Shown here: positions 24,882 through 32,652 of the stretch, piece after piece
How the letters are laid out: each line of letters opens with the position of its first letter
Numbering within the stretch: position 1 is the stretch's first letter
Assembly (NCBI GenBank): GCA_035301285.1
Contig: DATGUN010000090.1
Location: 62,001-126,000 of the forward strand
Direction of reading: 5' to 3'
DNA length: 64,000 nucleotides
Source: DATGUN01 sp035301285
GTDB taxonomy: Bacteria > Bacillota > Bacilli > Bacillales > Amphibacillaceae
Notes under the pieces: generated by a model
Databases searched by the model: none
What the model was told of the DNA's origin: nothing
The model's input: the letters and a program-made list of their open reading frames with translations, nothing else
Made by a program: the position numbers and the translations under genes

Positions 24882-26649
24882 ATTTGCAAATACTTTAAAC
24901 GAAAATAACGTAGATGAAACAGTTCTTTTAAAAGGATGGGTTCAAAAACGACGTGACCTCGGCGGACTCATTTTCATCGATTTACGTGATAAATCAGGTG
25001 TTATCCAAGTCGTTTTTCATCCGGAAGCCACCGAGGCGCTTACGGTAGCCGATTCAGTGCGTAGTGAATATGTCATACAAGTATATGGAACAGTCATTAA
25101 ACGCGATGAACAAACCGTTAACCATTCAATGAAAACAGGAAAGATTGAAGTAAATGCCTTAGACATAACAATTTTGAATAAAGCTAAAAACCCTCCTTTT
25201 CTGATCCAGGATGGAAAGGAGGTATCTGAGGATTTACGTCTCAAATATCGTTATATGGATTTGCGTAAAAGCTCCTTACAAGCAACATTTAAATTAAGAC
25301 ATCGAACAACAAAAGCGATTCGTGATTTTCTTGATACAAACGAGTTTTTGGAAATGGAAACGCCGATACTTACAAAGAGCACACCTGAGGGAGCACGTGA
25401 CTATTTAGTGCCTAGCCGGGTGCATCCCGGTGAATTTTATGCACTCCCACAATCACCGCAATTATTTAAACAATTGATCATGATGAGCGGTTTCGAACGC
25501 TATTATCAAATTGCCCGTTGTTTCCGTGACGAAGATTTACGTGCGGATAGGCAGCCGGAATTTACGCAGATAGATATTGAAACGTCTTTCATGTCAACAG
25601 AAGAAATATTGGAAACCACAGAGAAATTGATGCAATATGTCCTTAAAGAAGTAAAGGGGATCGACCTTCAGACCCCTTTTAAACAGATGCCTTATCAAGA
25701 AGCCATGGAACGCTTCGGCTCGGATAAACCGGATACACGTTTCGGCATGGAATTAATACACGTATCCGACATTGTATCGAATTGTGATTTCAAGGTTTTT
25801 TCCGGAGCAGTCAAAGATGGTGGCAAAGTAAGTTTATTGAACGTCAAAGGTAAAGCTTCTAACTATTCCCGGAAAACCATTGACGGATTGGAATCATTTG
25901 TGAAGGTTTATGGTGCCAAAGGACTCGCATGGATGAAAGTAGAAAATGATACACTGACCGGGCCGATTGCGAAGTTTTTGTCAAATGAGGAAAAAGAAGC
26001 CATCAAGGAAAGAGCATCTGCCGGTGAAGGTGATCTATTGTTGTTTTGTGCAGATAAATCCACTGTTGTTTATGATAGCTTGGGAGCGCTTCGTTTAAAA
26101 TTAGGGAAAGAACTCAATCTTATCGATCAAGAATCTTTTAATTTTCTTTGGATAACAGACTGGCCATTATTAGAATATGATGAGGACTTGGAACGTTATT
26201 TTGCAGCACATCATCCATTTACAATGCCAAGGGAAGAAGATCTGGATCTATTGGAAACACAACCTGAAAAGGTCCATGCTGAAGCATATGATCTTGTATT
26301 AAATGGTTATGAACTAGGCGGAGGTTCCAAACGTATTCACAAGCGCGATATCCAGAACCGGATGCTTAAAGTACTCGGATTTAGCGAAGAAGACGCAAAT
26401 GAAGAATTCGGTTTTCTTTTGGAAGCTTTGGAATATGGTGCTCCACCTCATGGAGGGATTGCGCTTGGATTGGATCGCATTGTCATGTTACTGGCTGGTA
26501 AAAATAACCTACGTGATACGATTTTATTCCCTAAAACAGCTTCCGCAACGGATCTATTGACAGATGCACCAAACCATGTGACACATGCACAATTAAACGA
26601 ATTAGGTATCCGTTTGAACGATAAAAAGAACGGTAAAACCAATAAATAG
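24868..26649 (+). CDS. aspS: Aspartyl-tRNA synthetase
   Basis: A 593-residue bacterial-type AspRS: N-terminal OB anticodon domain (VLLKGWVQKRRDLGGLIFIDLRD), class II motif 2 CFRDEDLRADRQPEFTQID, a GAD insertion domain in the middle, and motif 3 GGIALGLDRIVMLLAG. The gene is within the hisS transcription unit (14-base overlap) and so under the same T-box. Some bacterial AspRS enzymes also charge tRNA-Asn; this cannot be decided by eye. Confidence 0.97.
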   Translation: MAERKFANTLNENNVDETVLLKGWVQKRRDLGGLIFIDLRDKSGVIQVVFHPEATEALTVADSVRSEYVIQVYGTVIKRDEQTVNHSMKTGKIEVNALDITILNKAKNPPFLIQDGKEVSEDLRLKYRYMDLRKSSLQATFKLRHRTTKAIRDFLDTNEFLEMETPILTKSTPEGARDYLVPSRVHPGEFYALPQSPQLFKQLIMMSGFERYYQIARCFRDEDLRADRQPEFTQIDIETSFMSTEEILETTEKLMQYVLKEVKGIDLQTPFKQMPYQEAMERFGSDKPDTRFGMELIHVSDIVSNCDFKVFSGAVKDGGKVSLLNVKGKASNYSRKTIDGLESFVKVYGAKGLAWMKVENDTLTGPIAKFLSNEEKEAIKERASAGEGDLLLFCADKSTVVYDSLGALRLKLGKELNLIDQESFNFLWITDWPLLEYDEDLERYFAAHHPFTMPREEDLDLLETQPEKVHAEAYDLVLNGYELGGGSKRIHKRDIQNRMLKVLGFSEEDANEEFGFLLEALEYGAPPHGGIALGLDRIVMLLAGKNNLRDTILFPKTASATDLLTDAPNHVTHAQLNELGIRLNDKKNGKTNK

Positions 26650-26689
26650 CTATCCGTGCAGCTATTATATAGCGATATGCTGAATCATA

Positions 26690-26718
26690 TTGAATTAGGC
26701 GTGATCGTATGATATGCT
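26690..26718 (+). promoter_or_regulatory. Candidate promoter of the 6S RNA
   Basis: TTGAAT (26690-26695) and TATGCT (26713-26718) with a 17-base spacer, placing a start near 26725-26737 at the beginning of the 6S RNA. The elements are moderate matches. Confidence 0.4.
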
Positions 26719-26736
26719 GAACATAATCAAAAAAAC

Positions 26737-26925
26737 ATATCCTGATGTGTCCGTTTATTATATTTGTTTTGACCGAACATCTATTTATAAGGGAACTTGT
26801 ATCGTTTCTTTGTGGCGTGCATGCCCCCAACGATAAGGGGAAGCATTAAGGAAAGAACAAAGTACCCACCTGCAGCGAGCGGGTTCAAAACCTTTAATCC
26901 ATAGACGGCACAATCGGGACTACAT
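26737..26925 (+). ncRNA. 6S RNA (6S-1/BsrA type)
   Basis: This non-coding interval after aspS folds as 6S RNA. The closing stem pairs TCCTGATGTGTCCG (26740-26753) with the region ending CGGCACAATCGGGA (26906-26919), with two wobbles and one bulge. The stretch GTTTTGACCGAAC (26766-26778) is the exact complement of the start of the product RNA reported for B. subtilis 6S-1 (GUUCGGUCAAAAC). Other familiar parts are AACTTGTATCGTTT and GGCGTGCATGC. 6S RNA binds sigma-A RNA polymerase as a promoter mimic in stationary phase. In B. subtilis bsrA is also just downstream of aspS. Exact ends are estimates. Confidence 0.9.
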
Positions 26926-26932
26926 ATGAAAT

Positions 26933-26972
26933 GAAAAGGATGCTTACCATTTATGGCAAACATCCTTTTTTC
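26933..26972. terminator. Bidirectional terminator between the 6S RNA and rsfA
   Basis: AAAAGGATG (26934-26942) pairs with CATCCTTTT (26961-26969). The stem is flanked by T-rich sequence on the plus strand and TTTTC on the minus strand, so it can end the 6S RNA and the convergent rsfA transcript. Confidence 0.75.
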
Positions 26973-26985
26973 GTTTCTGTCGTTA

Positions 26986-27702
26986 TCAATTGGATCCTTC
27001 AGCAATCTGCTGTAAATTGCCGTTTTTATCCATACGGAATGATGGAGACTTTAATGTTCCCTGATCTTCCAAAACGGTCATCTGCCGTGCGCGATCCATG
27101 ATTTGCATAAATACTTGGTATTCTTCCTGGATTGCTTTTAATTGCTCTTCCTTTTTCATCACGCCATTCTCCAATTCAAGTATTCGTTCATTGAGTGAAC
27201 TATTTTCAACCTTTAGTTCTTCTAATGTTTGATTGGACTGTTTGCTAGTGTGATAGTCTTTTTTTAACTGCTCTAAGTATTCAATAACCATATCCAGCGA
27301 AAGGGAATCCGTTTGTTGGAGTGGTGCATGATTTACGTTATGATTATCTTGTTCTAGATCGGTCTTGCCCGAAGATGAAGTGGAAACCTCTTCAAATCGA
27401 TTCATATTCTGTATATGGGAAGTTTCCGTTTGGCCGGTTAAAGGGTATGGTGGTTTTTTTCCAGCTGCTGCCCTTTTTTTCTCTTTCCGCTGTCTTTTTG
27501 CCAAATCAATTGCGTTATCATATTTCATACGTACTTCTGCATTCCAACGAAAACCACACGCCGCAGAAGTCCGGTTCAGAGCGTCTCCTACTTCTTCAAA
27601 TGCATTAAGCTGTGTGCTTCCTTCCCTGATGTGACGTAGAACTGTCTCTGCCAATAGTAGGTCATCTTCATGTGACCATGCGTCTTGTCTTACTTTAACC
27701 AC
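26986..27702 (-). CDS. rsfA: RsfA-family prespore transcriptional regulator
   Basis: A 238-residue protein. The N-terminal Myb-like region (VKVRQDAWSHEDDLLLAETV, then IREGSTQLNAFEEVG and LNRTSAACGFRWNAEVR) is nearly identical in pattern to B. subtilis RsfA and YlbO, sigma-F-dependent regulators that tune prespore gene expression. The C-terminal half (about 125-215) is a coiled coil. The start is GTG at 27702 with AAGGAG 9 bases upstream; a TTG at 27711 abuts the RBS. It is found where tcdA (yrvM) lies in B. subtilis. Confidence 0.88.
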   Translation of the reverse strand: MVKVRQDAWSHEDDLLLAETVLRHIREGSTQLNAFEEVGDALNRTSAACGFRWNAEVRMKYDNAIDLAKRQRKEKKRAAAGKKPPYPLTGQTETSHIQNMNRFEEVSTSSSGKTDLEQDNHNVNHAPLQQTDSLSLDMVIEYLEQLKKDYHTSKQSNQTLEELKVENSSLNERILELENGVMKKEEQLKAIQEEYQVFMQIMDRARQMTVLEDQGTLKSPSFRMDKNGNLQQIAEGSN

Positions 27703-27807
27703 TAAGTTCAACTCCTTTTTCGATTACACGCATACAATATAATGATTTTCCTATTTATCTTCTATTGTAGCCGTATGAAAAAGGTTTTATACTATAGACT
27801 TGCAAAA

Positions 27808-29079
27808 TCATTTATCATTCTGTATTTTGTCATATACTTGTTTTATGGCTTGTTCAAACTTACCCGTCGCCTTCGGATCATAATATGATCTGCCTTTTAA
27901 GGAATCTGGCAAATATTGTTGCTTGACCCACCCATTTTGATAGTTGTGTGGATATTTATAGACAGCGCCTTTTTTCATTTTGTCTGCTCCAGGGTAATGC
28001 GAATCTTTCAAATGAAGTGGGATGTTGCTGTTGACGCCTTTTTGTATATCGGAAATGGCAGCATCCAAAGCTTTGTAGGCGCTGTTTGACTTCGGTGATA
28101 GAGCAAGTTCGATGATACTTGTTGCTAGAGGGATGCGCGCTTCTGGAAAGCCGATCCTTTCAGCAGCCTCGACAGCAGCAATCGCACGAGGACCAGCTTG
28201 TGGATTGGCGAGTCCGATGTCTTCGTACGCGATAACGATCATTCTTCTGGCAATACTATCCAAATCTCCTGCTTCAATAAGTCGCGCAAGGTAATGAAGA
28301 CTGGCATTGACATCACTTCCCCTGATTGACTTTTGAAAAGCCGATAGCACATCATAATGCAAGTCGCCATCCTTATCATGTGAAAAGCTTTTCTTCTGCA
28401 TGCATTCTTCGGCAATTTCAAGTGTAATCATTTTTTCATTTTCTTTGTTTTTGGGTGTGGAAGAAACGGCGAGTTCCAGTCCATTTAATGCAGCACGTAC
28501 ATCGCCATTTGCACTTCCCGAAAAATGATCAAAAGCATCATCTGATATAGAAACAGCTTCCTTGCCGAAACCATTTTTTTCATCATTAATGGCACGTTTT
28601 AAAACAGTGACGATATCCTGTTCAGTCAGACTATGTAACTCGAATAGATGACAGCGGCTACGGATGGCCGGATTAATAGAATGGTAAGGGTTGCTTGTCG
28701 TACAACCGATTAACGTTATTAAATTACTTTCGATATAGGGCAGCAAGAAGTCTTGTTTCGCTTTATCAAGTCTATGGACTTCATCGAGAACCAAAACCAT
28801 TTTTCCTGTCATTTTCGCTTCTTCAACCACGATCTCCATATCTTTCTTTTTATCAACGACGGCATTCAGTTTTTTGACGGGCAAATTCAATGTCTTGGCG
28901 AGAGCAAAAGCCATAGATGTTTTGCCGGTGCCGGGAGGTCCATATAATATCATTGACGCAAGTTGGTTTGCTTTAATCATACGATAGATGATTTTTCCTT
29001 CTCCGACGAGATGATCTTGACCGATGATATCCTGGATATGAGTAGGTCGCATTCTATATGCTAATGGATTTTGTGTCAT
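27808..29079 (-). CDS. rarA: Replication-associated recombination protein A
   Basis: A 423-residue AAA+ ATPase of the MgsA/RarA/WRNIP1 family. Walker A GPPGTGKT (47-54), Walker B with DEVH (99-102), sensor I GCTTSNP, arginine-finger region NPAIRSRC, and the tetramerisation domain with DVNASLHYLARLIEAGDL and AYEDIGLANPQA. It acts at stalled replication forks. B. subtilis YrvN occupies this position ahead of cymR. It is divergent from cymR. Confidence 0.96.
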   Translation of the reverse strand: MTQNPLAYRMRPTHIQDIIGQDHLVGEGKIIYRMIKANQLASMILYGPPGTGKTSMAFALAKTLNLPVKKLNAVVDKKKDMEIVVEEAKMTGKMVLVLDEVHRLDKAKQDFLLPYIESNLITLIGCTTSNPYHSINPAIRSRCHLFELHSLTEQDIVTVLKRAINDEKNGFGKEAVSISDDAFDHFSGSANGDVRAALNGLELAVSSTPKNKENEKMITLEIAEECMQKKSFSHDKDGDLHYDVLSAFQKSIRGSDVNASLHYLARLIEAGDLDSIARRMIVIAYEDIGLANPQAGPRAIAAVEAAERIGFPEARIPLATSIIELALSPKSNSAYKALDAAISDIQKGVNSNIPLHLKDSHYPGADKMKKGAVYKYPHNYQNGWVKQQYLPDSLKGRSYYDPKATGKFEQAIKQVYDKIQNDK

Positions 29080-29161
29080 TTATACCTTCCTTTTTAAATC
29101 ATTTAAATGTACTTTTAAGGGTAAGGCTGATTCCGATAAAATGCAAGACCGGCTCTTTTCA

Positions 29162-29170
29162 TGCTATAAT
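29162..29170 (+). promoter_or_regulatory. Extended -10 promoter of cymR operon
   Basis: TGCTATAAT, a perfect extended -10, about 65 bases before the cymR ATG in the rarA-cymR divergent region. Confidence 0.55.
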
Positions 29171-29235
29171 ATAATACAAATAATACGGAATAGATTACAT
29201 TATTATGGATTTACATTGGTAGACTGAGGTGTATA

Positions 29236-29661
29236 ATGAAAATTACAACAAAAGGCCGTTACGGTTTAACGTTCATGTTAGAATTAGCTAGGAATTATGG
29301 TAACGGTCCATTATCATTAAAATCAATTGCAACAAAAAAAGGATTATCGGATGCCTATTTGGAACAGTTAGCTACCCCGATGCGTAAGGCATCATTGATC
29401 ATGAGCTCACGGGGGGCATATGGTGGCTATATGCTGAGCAGACATCCTAAAAATGTGAAAGCGGGCGAAGTCATCCGTGTTCTGGAAGGACCGATAACAC
29501 TTGTTGAAAATATCGAGGATGAAGAAAAAGCAAACCAAGCATTATGGCTCAAAATGACTGCAGCCATCCGTCACGTGCTCGACACAACATCTTTGGAAGA
29601 TTTATTGAATCAGGAGCGTTCGGGAACAGATAAACAAGAAGCATATATGTTTTATATATAA
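29236..29661 (+). CDS. cymR: Cysteine metabolism repressor CymR (Rrf2 family)
   Basis: A 141-residue Rrf2-type winged-helix protein starting MKITTKGRYGLTFMLELAR, with LSDAYLEQLATPMRKASLI and the wing SSRGAYGGYMLSRHP, and the CymR-like end KQEAYMFYI. CymR with CysK represses sulfur-assimilation genes when cysteine is plentiful. There are no Cys residues, so it is not an iron-sulfur Rrf2 protein such as IscR. It is followed at 19 bases by iscS, joining sulfur regulation to sulfur transfer. Confidence 0.92.
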   Translation: MKITTKGRYGLTFMLELARNYGNGPLSLKSIATKKGLSDAYLEQLATPMRKASLIMSSRGAYGGYMLSRHPKNVKAGEVIRVLEGPITLVENIEDEEKANQALWLKMTAAIRHVLDTTSLEDLLNQERSGTDKQEAYMFYI

Positions 29662-29680
29662 AGAAAGGAATCAATGGAAT

Positions 29681-30844
29681 ATGGAACACATTTATTTGGA
29701 CCATGCTGCCACAACACCGGTCCATCCAACCGTTTTAGATAAAATCAATGAACTGACACTAGATATTTATGGCAATCCTTCAAGCATCCATCATGCTGGA
29801 CGTAAAGCTCGAAAATATTTGGACGAAGCCAGGAGAGTAATAGCCCGCAGTATCCATGCAACGGAAAAAGAAATTATTTTCACAGGTAGCGGAACGGAAG
29901 CGGATAATTTAGCGATCATAGGCACGGCATTGAAAAATAAACATAACGGGAAACATGTTATTACAACTGAACAAGAACACCATGCCGTTCTCCATGCATT
30001 TGAATTATTAGAAGAGATGGGATTTCAGGTTACGTATTTACCTGTGGACGAAAAAGGACTGCTCCATCTCGAAGATCTGGAACAAGCATTAACGGATGAA
30101 ACAATATTGGTCTCTGTCATGTTTGTAAATAATGAAACTGGCGTTATTCAACCGATAAAGGAGATCGGAGAATGTTTGGCTGATCATCAAGCATATTTTC
30201 ATACCGACGCTGTTCAGGCTTATGGTTTGCTTGATGTGGACGTTAATGATCTGCAAGTGGATTTACTCACAACTTCCGCCCATAAAATATACGGACCCAA
30301 AGGTATCGGATTTTTATATATCCAGAATGATGTTCCGATTAAATCATTGGCTGTTGGGGGCAATCAAGAACATGTACGACGAGCCGGAACTGAAAACATG
30401 ATGGGTATCATCGGTTTTCAAAAGGCGGTAGAACTTATTGAAGACGAACGGGAAGAACGCATGGACGAATTTAAACATTATAGGAATGTGTTTTTACAAA
30501 GTCTAGAAGAAGAGGGTGTGTCCTTTACAATAAATGGAGACATCACACGCAGCATCCCATCGATCATAAATATAAGTTTTCCCGGCATATCTGTTGAGCC
30601 ACTATTGATGAATTTGGATCTTGCTGGTATTTCAGCTTCCAGCGGAAGTGCGTGTACGGCGGGATCCATTCAGCCGTCACATGTTTTGGTCGCGATGTAC
30701 GGAGAAAATGATAAACGGATTGCAAATTCCGTCCGTTTCAGTTTTGGAAGCTTAAACTCAACAAGTATTAGCCAGGAAGCAGCTGAACGCATTTCTGAAG
30801 TGATCAAACGAATGCAGCAAGGAGGTGCAACAAATGAAAAATAA
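29681..30844 (+). CDS. iscS: Cysteine desulfurase
   Basis: A 387-residue class V aminotransferase. The PLP Lys is K202 in TTSAHKIYGPKG; the persulfide Cys is C325 in SSGSACTAGS. In B. subtilis the corresponding YrvO feeds sulfur to MnmA for tRNA 2-thiouridine. mnmA starts inside the last 11 bases of this gene, consistent with a dedicated sulfur donor. Confidence 0.94.
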   Translation: MEHIYLDHAATTPVHPTVLDKINELTLDIYGNPSSIHHAGRKARKYLDEARRVIARSIHATEKEIIFTGSGTEADNLAIIGTALKNKHNGKHVITTEQEHHAVLHAFELLEEMGFQVTYLPVDEKGLLHLEDLEQALTDETILVSVMFVNNETGVIQPIKEIGECLADHQAYFHTDAVQAYGLLDVDVNDLQVDLLTTSAHKIYGPKGIGFLYIQNDVPIKSLAVGGNQEHVRRAGTENMMGIIGFQKAVELIEDEREERMDEFKHYRNVFLQSLEEEGVSFTINGDITRSIPSIINISFPGISVEPLLMNLDLAGISASSGSACTAGSIQPSHVLVAMYGENDKRIANSVRFSFGSLNSTSISQEAAERISEVIKRMQQGGATNEK

Positions 30845-31946
30845 AGAAAATACACGCGTTGTGGTAGGAATGAGCGGGGGAGTGGACTCTTCTGTCGCTG
30901 CCCTTCTATTAAAACAAGAAGGTTATGATGTTGTCGGCATTTTCATGAAAAACTGGGATGACACTGACGAATTTGGTGTTTGCACAGCAACAAATGATTA
31001 CGAAGATGTTGCACGCGTATGCAATCAAATCGATATACCTTATTATTCGGTAAACTTTGAGAAGCAGTATTGGGATAAAGTGTTCACCTACTTCCTTGAT
31101 GAATATAAATCAGGCAGGACACCAAATCCGGACGTTATGTGCAATAAAGAAATCAAATTCAAAGCATTTTTGGAACATGCGCTTTTGCTGGGTGCGGATT
31201 ACTTGGCCACTGGACATTATGCCCAGATCGACCATTCAGATGGCCAATCAAAACTGTTACGAGGTGTCGATAATAATAAGGATCAGACCTACTTTTTGAA
31301 CCAATTGGATGGTACAGTATTGAATAAGGTCATGTTCCCGCTTGGTCATTATCAGAAATCCGAAGTTCGTGAAATAGCAGCAGAACATAACCTTTCCACG
31401 GCAAATAAAAAAGATAGTACGGGGATATGTTTTATCGGTGAACGTAATTTCAAAGAATTCTTGAGTTCTTATTTACCGGCACAGCCTGGCACGATGGAAA
31501 CATTGGACGGAACCGTCAAGGGAAAACACGACGGTTTGATGTACTATACGATTGGACAACGCCAAGGACTTGGTATAGGAGGAGCCGGTGAACCATGGTT
31601 TGTAACCGGCAAAAACCTTCAGGAAAACATTTTATATGTAGGGCAAGGCTACAATCATGAAGCACTTCTGTCAGATGGATTGATTGGCACCGATATGAAT
31701 TGGATTAATGGTAAACCCGACGCAGACAAGTTCACTTGTACGGCTAAATTTCGCTATAGACAAAAAGATAGTGCCGTTAATGTAAAAATACTCGATGACA
31801 CAAATGTAGAAGTCACTTTTTCAAATCCAGAACGTGCCATAACACCAGGACAATCCGTCGTATTCTACGATGGTGATGTTTGTTTAGGTGGAGGGACGAT
31901 CGAAACCGTTACAAAAAATAATGAAGAACTGAATTATGTCGGATAA
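30834..31946 (+). CDS. mnmA: tRNA-specific 2-thiouridylase
   Basis: A 370-residue MnmA. PP-loop SGGVDSS (14-20); catalytic Cys103 in PNPDVMCNKEIKF and Cys199 in KDSTGICFIGERNF; TYFLNQL is conserved. It thiolates U34 of Lys, Glu and Gln tRNAs using sulfur from the cysteine desulfurase upstream. The ATG at 30834 follows AAGGAGG; the GTG at 30825 overlaps that RBS. Confidence 0.97.
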   Translation: MKNKENTRVVVGMSGGVDSSVAALLLKQEGYDVVGIFMKNWDDTDEFGVCTATNDYEDVARVCNQIDIPYYSVNFEKQYWDKVFTYFLDEYKSGRTPNPDVMCNKEIKFKAFLEHALLLGADYLATGHYAQIDHSDGQSKLLRGVDNNKDQTYFLNQLDGTVLNKVMFPLGHYQKSEVREIAAEHNLSTANKKDSTGICFIGERNFKEFLSSYLPAQPGTMETLDGTVKGKHDGLMYYTIGQRQGLGIGGAGEPWFVTGKNLQENILYVGQGYNHEALLSDGLIGTDMNWINGKPDADKFTCTAKFRYRQKDSAVNVKILDDTNVEVTFSNPERAITPGQSVVFYDGDVCLGGGTIETVTKNNEELNYVG

Positions 31947-31962
31947 TAATGGAGGGGTTGAA

Positions 31963-32637
31963 GTGGAATTACAAGAAGAAGCAATCGCCAAGATGAAGGC
32001 GCACGATTATGAAGGGGCAGCGAAATTGTTCAACGATATCATCGAATCCCGACCAAAGGACCCGATTGGTTATATCAACTTCGGAAATCTATTGCTTCAC
32101 ATGGAAGATTATGAACGGGCCGAGCGTTTTTTCCAAAAGGCAATCGAATTAAGCCCCCATGTTGCAACAGCATATTATGGATTGGGTAACATGTATTTTG
32201 AACAATCCATTTATCCGAAAGCACAAGAAAATTTTGAAAAAGCGATGAAGCTAGGATTGGAAGAGGCAGACGTTTATTACATGCTCGGAATGACATTTTA
32301 TAAGCAAGAGCATTTTAAACTTGCTCTTCCGTATTTATTGCGAGCAACCGAATTGAATCCGGATGATTCGGAAATTATGTTTCAATATGGATTGACGCTG
32401 GCACAAAGTGACCATATAGTCGATGCGAAAACAATTTTTGAACACGTACTCAAGCTGGATGATTCCCATAGTGATGCATACTATAATTTAGGTGTCATTG
32501 CACTTTATAATGATCACCCGAAGGAATCGCTAAACAATTTTGAAATGGCCTTGAAGATTCAACCTGAACACATGCTTGCTGCAAACGGGAAAAAGGAAGC
32601 GGAAAAAAGGCTGAGAGCGTCGGACGAAACCAAGTAA
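31963..32637 (+). CDS. TPR repeat protein (YrrB-like)
   Basis: A 224-residue protein made almost wholly of tetratricopeptide repeats, about six, with motifs such as AYYGLGNMYFEQSIYPKAQE and AYYNLGVIALYNDHPKESL. It likely forms a protein-binding solenoid; partner unknown. B. subtilis YrrB holds the same place between mnmA and recD2. The GTG at 31963 has GGAGGGG 5 bases upstream; an ATG at 31936, overlapping mnmA by 11 bases, is possible. Confidence 0.88.
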   Translation: MELQEEAIAKMKAHDYEGAAKLFNDIIESRPKDPIGYINFGNLLLHMEDYERAERFFQKAIELSPHVATAYYGLGNMYFEQSIYPKAQENFEKAMKLGLEEADVYYMLGMTFYKQEHFKLALPYLLRATELNPDDSEIMFQYGLTLAQSDHIVDAKTIFEHVLKLDDSHSDAYYNLGVIALYNDHPKESLNNFEMALKIQPEHMLAANGKKEAEKRLRASDETK

Positions 32638-32652
32638 GTGGAGGGGTTGGAC

